A DNA stretch of 64,000 bases from Mycobacterium sp. SMC-2 (GTDB taxonomy: Bacteria; Actinomycetota; Actinomycetes; Mycobacteriales; Mycobacteriaceae). The translations under genes and the position numbers were made by a program. Below the pieces are notes generated by a model. It saw only the letters and a program-made list of their open reading frames with translations, had not been told where the DNA came from and searched no databases. Below, one piece after another: positions 8,363-16,919 of the stretch (positions are counted from its first letter, which is position 1; each line of letters starts with the position of its first letter). The stretch is taken from NCBI RefSeq assembly GCF_025263485.1, contig NZ_CP079863.1, positions 1,426,001 through 1,490,000 on the forward strand, written 5' to 3'.

Positions 8363-9119
8363 GCCCTAGCTTGGCCCGGCGCTTGCACATCGCCGCCAGC
8401 TCCGCATAGGCCTTGGCGCCCAGTAACTCGGTGAGCTCGTCGGCCATGCTCTCCCACACCTGCTTGGCGCCCACATGGGCGCCGGGATCCCCGGTGCAGT
8501 ACCAGTGCAGGTCGGCGCCCCCGGAACCCCAGCCGCGCCGATCGTATTCGGTGACAGTGGTTTTCAGGATCTCGGTGCCGTCGGGCCGCGTCACCCACTC
8601 CTGGCTGCGCCGGATCGGTAGCTGCCAACAGACGTCGGGCTTCATGGTCAGCGGCGCGACGCCCAGCTTGAGGGCCTTGCTGTGCAGCGCGCATCCGACG
8701 CCGGCGGGAAAGCCGGGCCGGTTCAAGAAGATGCAGGCGTCCTTGTGCTTGCGGGTGCGGTACTGAGGCTGCCCGTCGTGCTCGTCGAGTTCCAGATAAC
8801 CCTTGCGGCCCAAGCCCTTTTCCCGAAATTGCCAGTCTTCATCGGTCAGGAGCTTCACGGCGTCGTCGAGCCGGGCGCGGTCGTCGTCGTCGGACAAGAA
8901 CGCCCCGTGCGAGCAGCATCCGTCGTCCGGGCGGCCCGCCACCGTACCGTGGCAGGCGGGCGTGCCGAACACGCAGGTCCACCGCGATAACAACCAGGTG
9001 AGGTCGGCCGCGATCAGGTGCTCGGGATTGTCCGGGTCGTAAAATTCCACCCACTCACGGGCGAAGTCCAGTTCGACCTCTTGCCCAGGTTCCGGGTAGG
9101 AATTCGCCACGCAGTCCAC
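8325..9119 (-). CDS. Conserved cysteine-containing protein (Rv0495c-like)
   Basis: 264 aa from GTG 9119; GTG 9110 is an alternative, and nothing further upstream in frame offers a start. Recognisable segments are [40 protein letters not shown] and [20 protein letters not shown], ending in PDVCWQLP and DLHWYC. The repeated Cys/His patterns suggest metal binding. It is conserved across actinobacteria but I know no function. Its 3' end overlaps the GntR gene tail by 38 nt in convergent orientation. A far longer in-frame extension over ppx1 is spurious. Confidence 0.85.
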   Translation of the reverse strand: MDCVANSYPEPGQEVELDFAREWVEFYDPDNPEHLIAADLTWLLSRWTCVFGTPACHGTVAGRPDDGCCSHGAFLSDDDDRARLDDAVKLLTDEDWQFREKGLGRKGYLELDEHDGQPQYRTRKHKDACIFLNRPGFPAGVGCALHSKALKLGVAPLTMKPDVCWQLPIRRSQEWVTRPDGTEILKTTVTEYDRRGWGSGGADLHWYCTGDPGAHVGAKQVWESMADELTELLGAKAYAELAAMCKRRAKLGLIAVHPATRLAE

Positions 9120-9226
9120 GTTAGACGACGATTCGGGCTCGGCGACCCGCTGACACTCGGGCGTCGGCGGTGTGAGATTGTCGTGCTCCGCGGCGGGCCG
9201 AAACGCGGCCCGTAAAGTCGCCCGAC

Positions 9227-9232
9227 TAGGTT
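9227..9232 (+). promoter_or_regulatory. -10 hexamer of ppx1, leaderless type
   Basis: TAGGTT ends 7 nt before GTG 9240, so the message probably begins at the start codon. This supports GTG 9240 over TTG 9231, which overlaps the hexamer. Confidence 0.55.
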
Positions 9233-9239
9233 GTTTTCC

Positions 9240-10256
9240 GTGCGATTGGGCGTGCTCGACGTGGGCAGCAACACGGTTCACCTGCTGGTGGTCGACGCGC
9301 ACCGTGGCGGGCATCCCACGCCCATGAGTTCGACGAAGGCCACCCTGCGGCTGGCCGAGTCGATCGACAGCTCGGGCAAGATCACCAAGCGCGGCGCCGA
9401 GAAGCTGATCTCCACGATCGACGAGTTCGCCAAGATCGCGGACAGCTCGGGCTGCGCCGAGCTGATGGCCTTTGCCACGTCCGCGCTGCGCGACGCGGTG
9501 AACTCCGACGACGTGCTCGCCCGCGTGCGCAAGGAGACCGGTGTCGAGCTCGAGGCGCTGAGCGGGGTCGACGAATCCCGGCTGACCTTCCTGGCGGTGC
9601 GCCGGTGGTACGGGTGGAGCGCGGGGCGGATCATCAACCTCGACATCGGCGGCGGCTCGCTGGAGATGTCCAGCGGTGTCGACGAGGAGCCGGAGGTGGC
9701 GCTGTCGCTGCCGCTGGGCGCGGGGAGATTGACCCGCGAGTGGCTGCCCGACGACCCGCCCGGCCGGCGCCGGGTGGGGATGCTGCGGGATTGGCTGGAC
9801 GCCGAGCTCGCCGATGCCGCCGTGGCCATGCTGGAGGCCGGCGCGCCGGACCTGGCGGTGGCGACGTCGAAGACGTTTCGCTCGCTGGCGCGGCTCACCG
9901 GCGCGGCGCCGTCGGCGGCCGGCCCGCGGGTGAAAAGGACGCTCACAGCAAACGGCCTCAGGCAACTCATATCTTTCATCTCTAGGATGACGACCGCTGA
10001 CCGGGCAGAACTGGAAGGGGTGAGCGCCGAGCGGGCGCCGCAGATTGTGGCGGGTGCGCTGGTGGCGGAGGCGAGTATGCGAGCGCTGTCGATCGAATCG
10101 GTGGATATCTGCCCGTGGGCGTTACGGGAAGGTCTCATCTTGCGCAAACTCGACAGCGAAGCCGACGGAACGCCCCTCATGAAGCGATCCGTGCGCGATG
10201 CTGGAGGCCAGGCAGGTGATCGGGACGGCAACCGATCGAGAGGCGACAAAGCATGA
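9240..10256 (+). CDS. ppx1: Exopolyphosphatase Ppx1/GppA family
   Basis: 338 aa of the actin-like Ppx/GppA phosphatase family. The phosphate-1 loop is [15 protein letters not shown] at the very N-terminus. The second domain starts with [13 protein letters not shown] (about 135-147), and a conserved [13 protein letters not shown] lies near the end. Rv0496 hydrolyses short-chain polyphosphate in M. tuberculosis, tying it to phosphate and stringent-response control. Synteny with senX3-regX3 nearby may be coincidental. The stop overlaps the next ATG (ATGA, 10253-10256). The C-terminal 20 residues are polar and variable. Confidence 0.93.
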   Translation: MRLGVLDVGSNTVHLLVVDAHRGGHPTPMSSTKATLRLAESIDSSGKITKRGAEKLISTIDEFAKIADSSGCAELMAFATSALRDAVNSDDVLARVRKETGVELEALSGVDESRLTFLAVRRWYGWSAGRIINLDIGGGSLEMSSGVDEEPEVALSLPLGAGRLTREWLPDDPPGRRRVGMLRDWLDAELADAAVAMLEAGAPDLAVATSKTFRSLARLTGAAPSAAGPRVKRTLTANGLRQLISFISRMTTADRAELEGVSAERAPQIVAGALVAEASMRALSIESVDICPWALREGLILRKLDSEADGTPLMKRSVRDAGGQAGDRDGNRSRGDKA

Positions 10257-11206
10257 CCGGACCACACTCCGAGACCGAGAGCCCCGGCACTCGGCCGATC
10301 TCGGTGGCCGAACTTCTGGCCAGGAACGGCACCATCGGCGCCCCGGCAGTCACGCGGCGCAGGCGCCGGCGGCGCGGCGACAGCGACGCGGTGACCGTCG
10401 CGGAGTTGACCGGCGAGATTCCGGTCATCCGTGAGGACCAGGAGGACCCCCGCACGGCCGAACGGCCGAGCGCCGAACCCGTCGCCGAGGAAACCGCGCC
10501 CGAAGAGCAAGCCGAAGACAAGCCCGCCACGGCGTACTGGTCGCAGCCCGAGCCGCGCTGGCCCAAGTCGCCGTCGCCGCCCAAGAAGGCGTCGGGACCG
10601 GAGCGCAGCGAATACCCGCGCCCCCTGAGCCATCTCGAGGCGGGGGAGACCCAGGCCGCGCGGCAATCCAGTGCCGAGGGCATGAATCCCGACCCGCTGG
10701 ACCATTACGGCGATCTCCCGGTGGACGTGATGGATTCGGAGGTTCGCGAAGCCGAACCCGCGCTGGAGGACTCCGCGTACGTGCGCTCCTACCTGCAGAC
10801 CGACACCGACGAGGCCGACGACGACGCGGGCGCGTTTGCCGTCGGGCTCTTGGCGGATGGACAGCGCGAGGAGGATCACCCCGACGGCGAAACCGGTCGC
10901 GCGGGCGTGGCCACCGACGTGCACGCGGCGCCGGGCAGGCTGGAGGCGCTGTGGCGCGGCGGCTTGGTCGTGTTCCAGTCGATTCTGGCCGTCGCGTTCG
11001 GCGCGGGATTGTTCGTCGCCTTCGACCAGTTGTGGCGCTGGAACAGCATCGTGGCGCTGGTGCTCTCGGTGCTGGTGATCCTTGGGCTGGTCGCCGGCGT
11101 TCGGGTGGTGCGCAAGACCGAGGACATCGCCAGCACGCTGATCGCCGTCGCGGTGGGGGCGCTGATCACCCTTGGCCCCTTGGCGCTGTCGCTGCAGTCG
11201 GGCTAG
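10253..11206 (+). CDS. Membrane protein with long acidic cytoplasmic N-terminus (Rv0497-like)
   Basis: 317 aa. The N-terminal 220 residues are Pro/Glu/Arg-rich and probably disordered, opening with [19 protein letters not shown], a short motif found at the start of several actinobacterial membrane proteins. Three hydrophobic segments follow (about 235-310: [60 protein letters not shown]). It starts on the ppx1 stop, so the two are co-translated. Function unknown; a membrane scaffold is plausible. Confidence 0.88.
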   Translation: MTGPHSETESPGTRPISVAELLARNGTIGAPAVTRRRRRRRGDSDAVTVAELTGEIPVIREDQEDPRTAERPSAEPVAEETAPEEQAEDKPATAYWSQPEPRWPKSPSPPKKASGPERSEYPRPLSHLEAGETQAARQSSAEGMNPDPLDHYGDLPVDVMDSEVREAEPALEDSAYVRSYLQTDTDEADDDAGAFAVGLLADGQREEDHPDGETGRAGVATDVHAAPGRLEALWRGGLVVFQSILAVAFGAGLFVAFDQLWRWNSIVALVLSVLVILGLVAGVRVVRKTEDIASTLIAVAVGALITLGPLALSLQSG

Positions 11207-11230
11207 GCGGACCGGGGACCACACAGACCG

Positions 11231-12073
11231 TTGCGCCCAGCTATCAAAGTCGGACTTTCAACGGCCTCGGTGTACCCATTGCGGGCCGAGGCCGCGTTCG
11301 AGTACGCCGCCCGGCTGGGCTACGACGGGGTCGAGCTGATGGTGTGGGCCGAGTCGGTCAGCCAGGACATCGACGCCATCGGAAAACTGTCCCGGCGCTA
11401 CCGCGTACCGGTGTTGTCCGTGCACGCGCCCTGCCTACTGATCTCACAGCGAGTCTGGGGCGCCAATCCGATCCCCAAGCTGAACCGCAGCGTGCGGGCC
11501 GCCGAACAACTCGGCGCGCAGACCGTCGTCGTGCATCCGCCGTTTCGCTGGCAGCGGCGCTACGCCGACGGGTTCAGCGACCAGGTCGCCGAGCTGGAAG
11601 CATCGAGCGACGTGCTGATCGCGGTGGAGAACATGTTCCCGTTCCGGGCCGACCGGTTCTTCGGATCGGGCCAGTCGCGGGAGCGGATGCGCAGGCGTGG
11701 CGGCGGCCCGGGGCCGGCGATTTCGGCGTTCGCGCCCTCGTACGACCCGCTCGACGGCAACCACGCGCACTACACGCTGGACCTGTCGCACACCTCGACC
11801 GCGGGCACCGACTCGCTGGACATGGCCCAGCGGATGGGCGGCGGGCTGGTCCACCTGCACCTGTGCGACGGCAGCGGCCTGCCCGCCGACGAGCACCTGG
11901 TGCCCGGACGCGGCACCCAGCCCACCGCCGAGGTGTGCCAGATGCTGGCCGGCAGCCACTTCGCGGGCCACGTCATCCTGGAAGTTTCCACGTCCAGCGC
12001 CCGTTCAGCCAATGAGCGCGAAAGCATGCTCGCCGAATCGCTACAGTTCGCCCGCACGCACCTGCTGCGCTGA
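11231..12073 (+). CDS. Sugar phosphate isomerase/epimerase-like TIM barrel (Rv0498-like)
   Basis: 280 aa of the xylose-isomerase-like/AP-endonuclease-2 fold. Metal-site residues are visible along the barrel: VENMFPF (Glu), HYTLDLSHT (Asp, His), LVHLHLCDGSG (His, Asp) and ILEVSTS (Glu). TTG at 11231 is used because the protein then begins MRPAIKVGLSTASVYPLRAE, as in orthologues, and no other start lies before the conserved region. It follows the Rv0497-like gene by 24 nt, probably in one operon. Substrate unknown. Confidence 0.88.
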   Translation: MRPAIKVGLSTASVYPLRAEAAFEYAARLGYDGVELMVWAESVSQDIDAIGKLSRRYRVPVLSVHAPCLLISQRVWGANPIPKLNRSVRAAEQLGAQTVVVHPPFRWQRRYADGFSDQVAELEASSDVLIAVENMFPFRADRFFGSGQSRERMRRRGGGPGPAISAFAPSYDPLDGNHAHYTLDLSHTSTAGTDSLDMAQRMGGGLVHLHLCDGSGLPADEHLVPGRGTQPTAEVCQMLAGSHFAGHVILEVSTSSARSANERESMLAESLQFARTHLLR

Positions 12074-12087
12074 CAATCCAGGAGACC

Positions 12088-12945
12088 ATGAACGCGTTAT
12101 TCACCACCGCAATGGCATTGCGGGAGGTCGACCCGGCCGTCTACCGCCCAGGGGTCTTTGAAGGCGAGCTCAACAAGCACTGGACCATCGGTCCCAAGGT
12201 GCACGGGGGCGCGATGCTGGCGCTGTGCGCCAACGCCGCCCGCGCCGCCTGCGGGGGCGAGACGGTCGGGTTCGAACCGGCTCAGCAACCCGTCGCGGTG
12301 TCGGCGAGCTTCCTGTGGGCCCCGGACCCGGGGCCGATGCGGCTGGCGACCTCGATCCGCAAGCGCGGCCGCCGGATCAGCGTCGTCGACGTCGAGCTCA
12401 CCCAGGGTGATCGCACCGCGGTGCATGCCGTGGTCAACCTCGGCGAGCCGGAGCACTTTCCGCCCGACGGTGACGCCAAGCCGCTGCTGTCGGCGAACCC
12501 GGTGGTGGACCTGATGACCCCGGAGCCGCCCGACGACATCGCGCCGATCGGGCCGGGCCACCCCCTGGCCGGCCTGGTGCACCTGGGCGAGGGCTGCGAC
12601 GTGCGGCCGGTGCTGTCGAGTCTTGAGCCGCCGGCCGACGGGCGTCCGCCGGTGATCCAGATGTGGGCGCGCCCCCGGGGCGTGGCCCCGGACCCGCTGT
12701 TCGCGCTGATGTGCGGGGATCTGTCGGCGCCGGTGACGTTCGCCGTGGAGCGCACCGGCTGGGCTCCTACCGTCCAGCTGACCGCCTTCCTGCGCGGCCT
12801 GCCCGCCGACGGGTGGTTGCGAATCATCGCGACCTGCACGGAGATCGGGCATGACTGGTTCGACGAGGACCACACCGTCGTCGACAGCCTGGGCCGCCTC
12901 GTGGTGCAGGCCCGCCAACTGGCGCTGGTCCCTGCCGCTGGGTAG
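12088..12945 (+). CDS. Acyl-CoA thioesterase-like protein (Rv0499-like)
   Basis: 285 aa with a double-hotdog, TesB-like layout. The first hotdog is marked by ELNKHWTIGPKVHGGAMLAL (residues about 28-47), where a HGG segment follows a core strand. The second begins around residue 170 and ends with SLGRLVVQARQLALVPA, the usual final strand. It likely hydrolyses acyl-CoA esters, but chain length and physiological substrate are unknown. ATG 12088 follows GGAGACC. It lies between the TIM-barrel gene and proC with short gaps. Confidence 0.82.
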   Translation: MNALFTTAMALREVDPAVYRPGVFEGELNKHWTIGPKVHGGAMLALCANAARAACGGETVGFEPAQQPVAVSASFLWAPDPGPMRLATSIRKRGRRISVVDVELTQGDRTAVHAVVNLGEPEHFPPDGDAKPLLSANPVVDLMTPEPPDDIAPIGPGHPLAGLVHLGEGCDVRPVLSSLEPPADGRPPVIQMWARPRGVAPDPLFALMCGDLSAPVTFAVERTGWAPTVQLTAFLRGLPADGWLRIIATCTEIGHDWFDEDHTVVDSLGRLVVQARQLALVPAAG

Positions 12946-12960
12946 GCGCCGGTGTCTGCG

Positions 12961-13848
12961 ATGCTGTCGGGCATGGCAAGAATCGCGATCATCGGCGGCG
13001 GCAGCATCGGGGAGGCACTGCTGTCGGGCCTGCTGCGCGCCGGCCGGGGTGTCAAAGACCTGGTGGTGGCCGAGCGGGTTCCGGAGCGCGCCCAATATCT
13101 GGCCGACACCTATTCGGTGTTGATCACCTCGGTGGCCGACGCGGTGGAGAACGCGTCCTTCGTCGTGGTCGCGGTGAAGCCCGGCGATATCGAGCCGGTG
13201 ACCGCGGAGCTGACCCGGGCGGCGGCCGCGTCCGAGAGCGACAGCGCCGAGCAGGTCTTCGTAACCGTCGCGGCGGGGATCAGCATCTCGTATTTCGAGT
13301 CGAAGCTTCCGGCCGGGACGCCGGTGGTCCGGGCGATGCCGAACGCGGCGGCACTGGTCGGCGCGGGGGTGACCGCACTGGCCGCCGGCCGGTTCGTCAC
13401 CGCCCCGCAGCTCGAGGGGGTGTCGGCCCTCTTCGACTCGGTGGGCGGCGTATTGACCGTGCCGGAGGCCCAAATGGACGCCGTGACCGCGCTGTCGGGG
13501 TCGGGCCCCGCCTACTTCTTCTTGATGGTCGAGGCTCTGGTGGACGCCGGGGTCGCCGCGGGCCTGAGCCGCGAGGTGGCCACCAACCTGACGGCGCAGA
13601 CGATGGCCGGGTCGGCGGCCATGCTGCTGGAACGGATGGAGGCCGACCGGCCGCCAGCCGAGGGAGAAGCGCCTGGGTTGCGGGTGGACGCCACCGCAAC
13701 GCAGCTGCGGGCGACCATCACCTCGCCCGGCGGGACCACCGCCGCGGGGCTTCGCGAACTGGAAAGGGGCGGCCTGCGGGCGGCCGTCGATGCGGCCGTT
13801 CAGGCCGCCAAAACGCGCTCTGAGCAGCTAAGAATTACATCGGAGTAG
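12961..13848 (+). CDS. proC: Pyrroline-5-carboxylate reductase
   Basis: 295 aa; last step of proline biosynthesis, reducing pyrroline-5-carboxylate with NAD(P)H. The Rossmann motif IAIIGGGSIGEALLSGLL begins at residue 6. The signature near the C-terminal helices is AVTALSGSGPAYFFLMVEAL and MAGSAAMLLERM, ending TSPGGTTAAGLRELERGG. ATG 12961 (MLSGMARIAI) fits orthologue length; GTG 12952 and ATG 12973 are alternatives. The following 140 bp to the next gene hold AT-rich sequence with a TATTCT at about 13903-13908 that may promote the next gene. Confidence 0.96.
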   Translation: MLSGMARIAIIGGGSIGEALLSGLLRAGRGVKDLVVAERVPERAQYLADTYSVLITSVADAVENASFVVVAVKPGDIEPVTAELTRAAAASESDSAEQVFVTVAAGISISYFESKLPAGTPVVRAMPNAAALVGAGVTALAAGRFVTAPQLEGVSALFDSVGGVLTVPEAQMDAVTALSGSGPAYFFLMVEALVDAGVAAGLSREVATNLTAQTMAGSAAMLLERMEADRPPAEGEAPGLRVDATATQLRATITSPGGTTAAGLRELERGGLRAAVDAAVQAAKTRSEQLRITSE

Positions 13849-13988
13849 TCCAAGAATTTTGAACCGATTGTCCCCCACCAGTACCAGTAACCCCATTAGT
13901 CCCGCTATTCTCCTCTTTGTATGCACGCGTGGGTGCCAGCGGAGGGGAAGCCGCTGGCGTTGCGGGTGCCTGACACGATTGGGTTGCG

Positions 13989-14243
13989 ATGACGTCTACG
14001 AACGGGCCATCGGCGCGCGATTCTGCTGGTAAGCGGGACACCGGTCCCGGCGACGGCCAGCAGGGCAGGACACAATTCCTGACAGTCGCCGAAGTGGCGG
14101 CGTTGATGCGGGTCTCCAAGATGACGGTGTACCGCCTGGTGCACAACGGCGAGCTGCCCGCGGTCCGGGTCGGGCGGTCTTTCCGGGTGCACGCCAAGGC
14201 GGTGCACGACATGCTGGAGACGTCGTACTTCGACGCGGGCTGA
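13989..14243 (+). CDS. Excisionase-family helix-turn-helix protein (Rv0500A-like)
   Basis: 84 aa. After a polar N-terminus comes a MerR/Xis-type helix-turn-helix, FLTVAEVAALMRVSKMTVYR then LVHNGELPAVRVGRSFRVHA, with the typical VGRSFRV wing. Despite the excisionase name there is no phage nearby; such proteins are chromosomal small DNA-binding proteins in mycobacteria. It is conserved at the proC-galE2 junction, so vertical inheritance is likely. Targets unknown. Confidence 0.9.
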   Translation: MTSTNGPSARDSAGKRDTGPGDGQQGRTQFLTVAEVAALMRVSKMTVYRLVHNGELPAVRVGRSFRVHAKAVHDMLETSYFDAG

Positions 14244-14399
14244 CCTGAAACGGGCCGCGCGCCGAGCGCGCGCCCAGCCGCCCGTGCGCTTTGCGATTGC
14301 GTGGCGGCCATCGACGCCGGTTTGGTGTTCGGTGCGTCGCGCCGGGTAAAGTGTCCGGGTCAATCCTGCAAGCAGGTCACGGGTCAGATAGCGGAGTTC

Positions 14400-14501
14400 A
14401 TGGGTTCAGTAATCAAGAAGCGGCGCAAGCGCATGTCGAAGAAGAAGCACCGCAAGTTGTTGCGCCGCACCCGGGTGCAGCGCAGAAAACTCGGCAAGTA
14501 G
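14400..14501 (+). CDS. Small ribosomal protein bS22 (33 aa, Rv0500B-like)
   Basis: [20 protein letters not shown] followed by [13 protein letters not shown]: 33 residues, over half Lys or Arg, with the AURKAIP1/COX24-type pattern. Established work on mycobacterial ribosomes identified a protein of this type and size, bS22, on the small subunit near the decoding region. Too short for most gene callers but intact. The ATG at 14400 is preceded by AGCGGAG. Confidence 0.9.
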
Positions 14502-14541
14502 GGCCCGCCCGCGGCGCAGTGCTGCGGTCTCTTTCGGTCGA

Positions 14542-14547
14542 TAGGCT
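14542..14547 (+). promoter_or_regulatory. -10 hexamer of galE2, leaderless type
   Basis: TAGGCT ends 6 nt before GTG 14554, so galE2 probably starts at its first codon without a 5' leader. Confidence 0.5.
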
Positions 14548-14553
14548 GTTTGG

Positions 14554-15669
14554 GTGGATCAGTCGAGTGGGGATGGCGCCGGAACCGGCGACACCGTGCA
14601 CTACCCCAAGGTTGTGCTGGTTACCGGTGCGTGCCGGTTTTTGGGCGGCTACCTGACGGCCCGGCTCGCACAGAACCCGATGATCAACAGAGTGATCGCG
14701 GTGGACGCGATCGCGCCCAGCAAGGACATGCTGCGCCGGATGGGCCGCGCGGAGTTCGTCCGGGCCGACATCCGTAATCCCTTCATAGCCAAGGTGATTC
14801 GCAACGGCGACGTCGACACGGTGGTGCACGCGGCGGCGGCCTCATACGCGCCGCGGTCCGGCGGTACCGCGGCCCTGAAGGAAATCAACGTGATGGGCGC
14901 GATGCAGCTGTTCGCCGCCTGTCACAAGGCGCCCTCGGTGCGCCGCGTCGTGCTCAAGTCGACGTCCGAGGTGTACGGGTCCAGCGCACACGACCCGGTG
15001 ATGTTCACCGAGGACAGCACCAGCCGTCGACCGCTGCGCGGCGGTTTCGCCAAGGACAGCCTCGACATCGAGGGCTACGCGCGCGGGCTGGGACGACGCC
15101 GGCCCGACATCGCCGTGACCATCCTGCGGCTGGCCAACATGATCGGGCCGGCGATGGACACCACGCTGTCGCGGTACCTGGCCGGGCCGTTGGTGCCCAC
15201 GATGTTCGGCCGCGATGCGCGGCTGCAGTTGCTACACGAGCAGGATGCGCTGGGTGCGCTGGAGCGCGCGGCGATGGCCGGCAAGGCCGGCACCTTCAAC
15301 ATCGGCGCCGAGGGGATCATCATGCTGTCGCAGGCGATCCGCCGGGCCGGCCGTATCCCGTTGCCGGTGCCGGGTTTTGGCGTCTGGGCGCTGGATTCGC
15401 TGAGGCGTGCCAACCGCTACAACGAGATCAGCCGCGATCAGTTCGCGTACCTGAGTTACGGCCGGGTCATGGACACCACCCGGATGCGCACGGAGTTGGG
15501 TTACAGCCCGAAGTGGACGACGGCCGAGGCCTTCGACGACTATGTCCGCGGCCGCGGCATGACTCCCATTATCGACCCGCATCGGGTACGCTCCTTGGAA
15601 GGTCGCGCCATATCCTTTGCTCAGCGCTGGAGCAGCCGAAATCCAATTCCGTGGGGTGGGGTTAGGTAG
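14554..15669 (+). CDS. galE2: NAD-dependent epimerase/dehydratase-like protein GalE2
   Basis: 371 aa, extended short-chain dehydrogenase family. The cofactor loop is VLVTGACRFLGGYLTARL (about residues 21-38), matching TGxxGFxG only loosely. The Ser of the catalytic triad is in LKSTSEVYGSS, but where YxxxK is expected the sequence reads DIEGYARGLGRRR, with no Lys four residues after the Tyr. Catalysis as a sugar epimerase is therefore doubtful; an NAD-sensing or structural role is possible. It precedes the Rv0502-like acyltransferase by 5 nt, clearly in one operon. Confidence 0.88.
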   Translation: MDQSSGDGAGTGDTVHYPKVVLVTGACRFLGGYLTARLAQNPMINRVIAVDAIAPSKDMLRRMGRAEFVRADIRNPFIAKVIRNGDVDTVVHAAAASYAPRSGGTAALKEINVMGAMQLFAACHKAPSVRRVVLKSTSEVYGSSAHDPVMFTEDSTSRRPLRGGFAKDSLDIEGYARGLGRRRPDIAVTILRLANMIGPAMDTTLSRYLAGPLVPTMFGRDARLQLLHEQDALGALERAAMAGKAGTFNIGAEGIIMLSQAIRRAGRIPLPVPGFGVWALDSLRRANRYNEISRDQFAYLSYGRVMDTTRMRTELGYSPKWTTAEAFDDYVRGRGMTPIIDPHRVRSLEGRAISFAQRWSSRNPIPWGGVR

Positions 15670-15674
15670 GTATC

Positions 15675-16739
15675 GTGGCGGGTGAATCCAGAGCGAATGT
15701 CATTCCACTGCACACGAATCGGGGTCGGGTAGCCGCGCGAAGGAGAGCCGATCAGCGCGCGGAGTCAGCTCGCCAACATCCTTCCTTGCTTTCGGACCCC
15801 AACGGTCGCGCGTCGGCCGAACAGATCGCCGCTGTCGTCCGCGAGATCGATGAGCACCGACGCGCCGCGGGCCAGGGGTCCCCGGAGGTACCGCTCACCG
15901 AACTCGCTCAGCGCGTCGCCGCGGTGGCCGGGTTCCTCCGCCAGCGGCTCACGGGTGACTACACCGTTGACGAATTCGGCTTCGATCCGCACTTCAACAG
16001 CGCCATCGTTCGCCCGTTGCTGAGGTTCTTCTTCCGGTCGTGGTTCCGGGTGGAGGTCAGCGGTGTCGAAAACCTGCCCAGCGAAGGGGCCGCGTTGGTG
16101 GTGGCCAATCATGCCGGGGTGTTGCCCTTCGACGGGTTGATGCTGTCGGTGGCCGTCCACGACGAGCACCCCGCGCACCGGGACCTGCGCTTACTAGCCG
16201 CCGACATGGTGTTCGATTTGCCCGTCGTGGGCGAGGCCGCCCGCAAGGCGGGCCACACCATGGCCTGCACGACGGACGCGCACCGGCTGCTTGCCGCCGG
16301 CGAGCTGACCGCGGTGTTCCCGGAGGGCTACAAGGGGTTGGGGAAGCGCTTCGAGGACCGCTATCGGTTGCAGCGGTTCGGCCGCGGCGGCTTCGTCACC
16401 GCTGCGCTGCGCACCAAGGCACCCATCATCCCGTGCTCGATCGTCGGTTCGGAAGAGATCTACCCGATGCTGACCGATGTGAAGCTGTTGGCCCGGCTGT
16501 TCGGTCTGCCCTACTTCCCGATCACGCCGCTGTTCCCGCTGGCCGGGCCGGCCGGGCTGGTGCCGCTGCCGTCGAAGTGGCGCATCGCGTTCGGTGAGCC
16601 GATCTACACCAACGACTACGCCGCTTCGGACGCCGAGGACCCGATGGTCACCTTCGAGCTGACCGATCAGGTGCGCGAGACCATCCAGCAGACGCTGTAC
16701 CGGCTGCTCGCGGGCCGTCGCAACATCTTCTTCGGCTGA
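15675..16739 (+). CDS. PlsC-type glycerolipid acyltransferase (Rv0502-like)
   Basis: 354 aa. After a polar N-terminus the acyltransferase domain begins near residue 110. Motif I is VVANHAGVLPFDGL, with His and Asp further apart than the usual HX4D, as in related bacterial hypotheticals. The later motifs are AVFPEGYKGLGKRF and APIIPCSIVGSEEIYP. Acyl transfer to a glycerol or similar backbone is likely; the acceptor is unknown. GTG 15675 follows the galE2 stop by 5 nt, and its message probably ends at the terminator near 16878. Confidence 0.85.
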   Translation: MAGESRANVIPLHTNRGRVAARRRADQRAESARQHPSLLSDPNGRASAEQIAAVVREIDEHRRAAGQGSPEVPLTELAQRVAAVAGFLRQRLTGDYTVDEFGFDPHFNSAIVRPLLRFFFRSWFRVEVSGVENLPSEGAALVVANHAGVLPFDGLMLSVAVHDEHPAHRDLRLLAADMVFDLPVVGEAARKAGHTMACTTDAHRLLAAGELTAVFPEGYKGLGKRFEDRYRLQRFGRGGFVTAALRTKAPIIPCSIVGSEEIYPMLTDVKLLARLFGLPYFPITPLFPLAGPAGLVPLPSKWRIAFGEPIYTNDYAASDAEDPMVTFELTDQVRETIQQTLYRLLAGRRNIFFG

Positions 16740-16750
16740 TTTCGCGTCCA

Positions 16751-16800
16751 ACGTCGAGTTGTTGGGCGAATCTCTCGGGTTTCGGCCCGACAACTCGACG
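16751..16800. repeat. Intergenic palindrome, CGTCGAGTTGT type
   Basis: ACGTCGAGTTGTTGGGCGAA (16751-16770) pairs with TTCGGCCCGACAACTCGACG (16781-16800), nearly perfectly, across an 10-nt loop. It lies just past the acyltransferase stop and may act with the next hairpin to end transcription. The motif resembles a palindrome I recall from other mycobacterial intergenic regions. Confidence 0.6.
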
Positions 16801-16877
16801 TTCGCGCGCAGCGGCGCTGAAACTCTTCGTCTACTGGCCCTGTCCGCTTCGCTGTACGGCTCGTTCGTCGACGCGAA

Positions 16878-16909
16878 AACGCCCCGGAGCCAACGGCTTC
16901 CGGGGCGTT
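16878..16909. terminator. Bidirectional hairpin between Rv0502-like gene and cmaA2
   Basis: AACGCCCCGG (16878-16887) pairs perfectly with CCGGGGCGTT (16900-16909), extended by AGCC/GGCT around a small loop. A-rich sequence precedes it and TTC follows, so from either strand the stem is followed by a few U. It separates convergent genes. Confidence 0.75.
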
Positions 16910-16919
16910 CTCGGGCGAA

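Noticed and set aside
8325..9965. 546-codon minus-strand ORF reaching across ppx1
   Set aside because: Only the first 264 codons from 9119 are the Rv0495c-like protein; the rest is antisense to ppx1 and low complexity.
9278..11224. 648-codon ORF antisense to ppx1 and the Rv0497-like gene
   Set aside because: No family resemblance; it mirrors codon bias of the two real genes.
13989..14243. Prophage or integrative element suggested by the excisionase-like gene
   Set aside because: No integrase, attachment repeats or phage genes; the gene is in its conserved chromosomal position.
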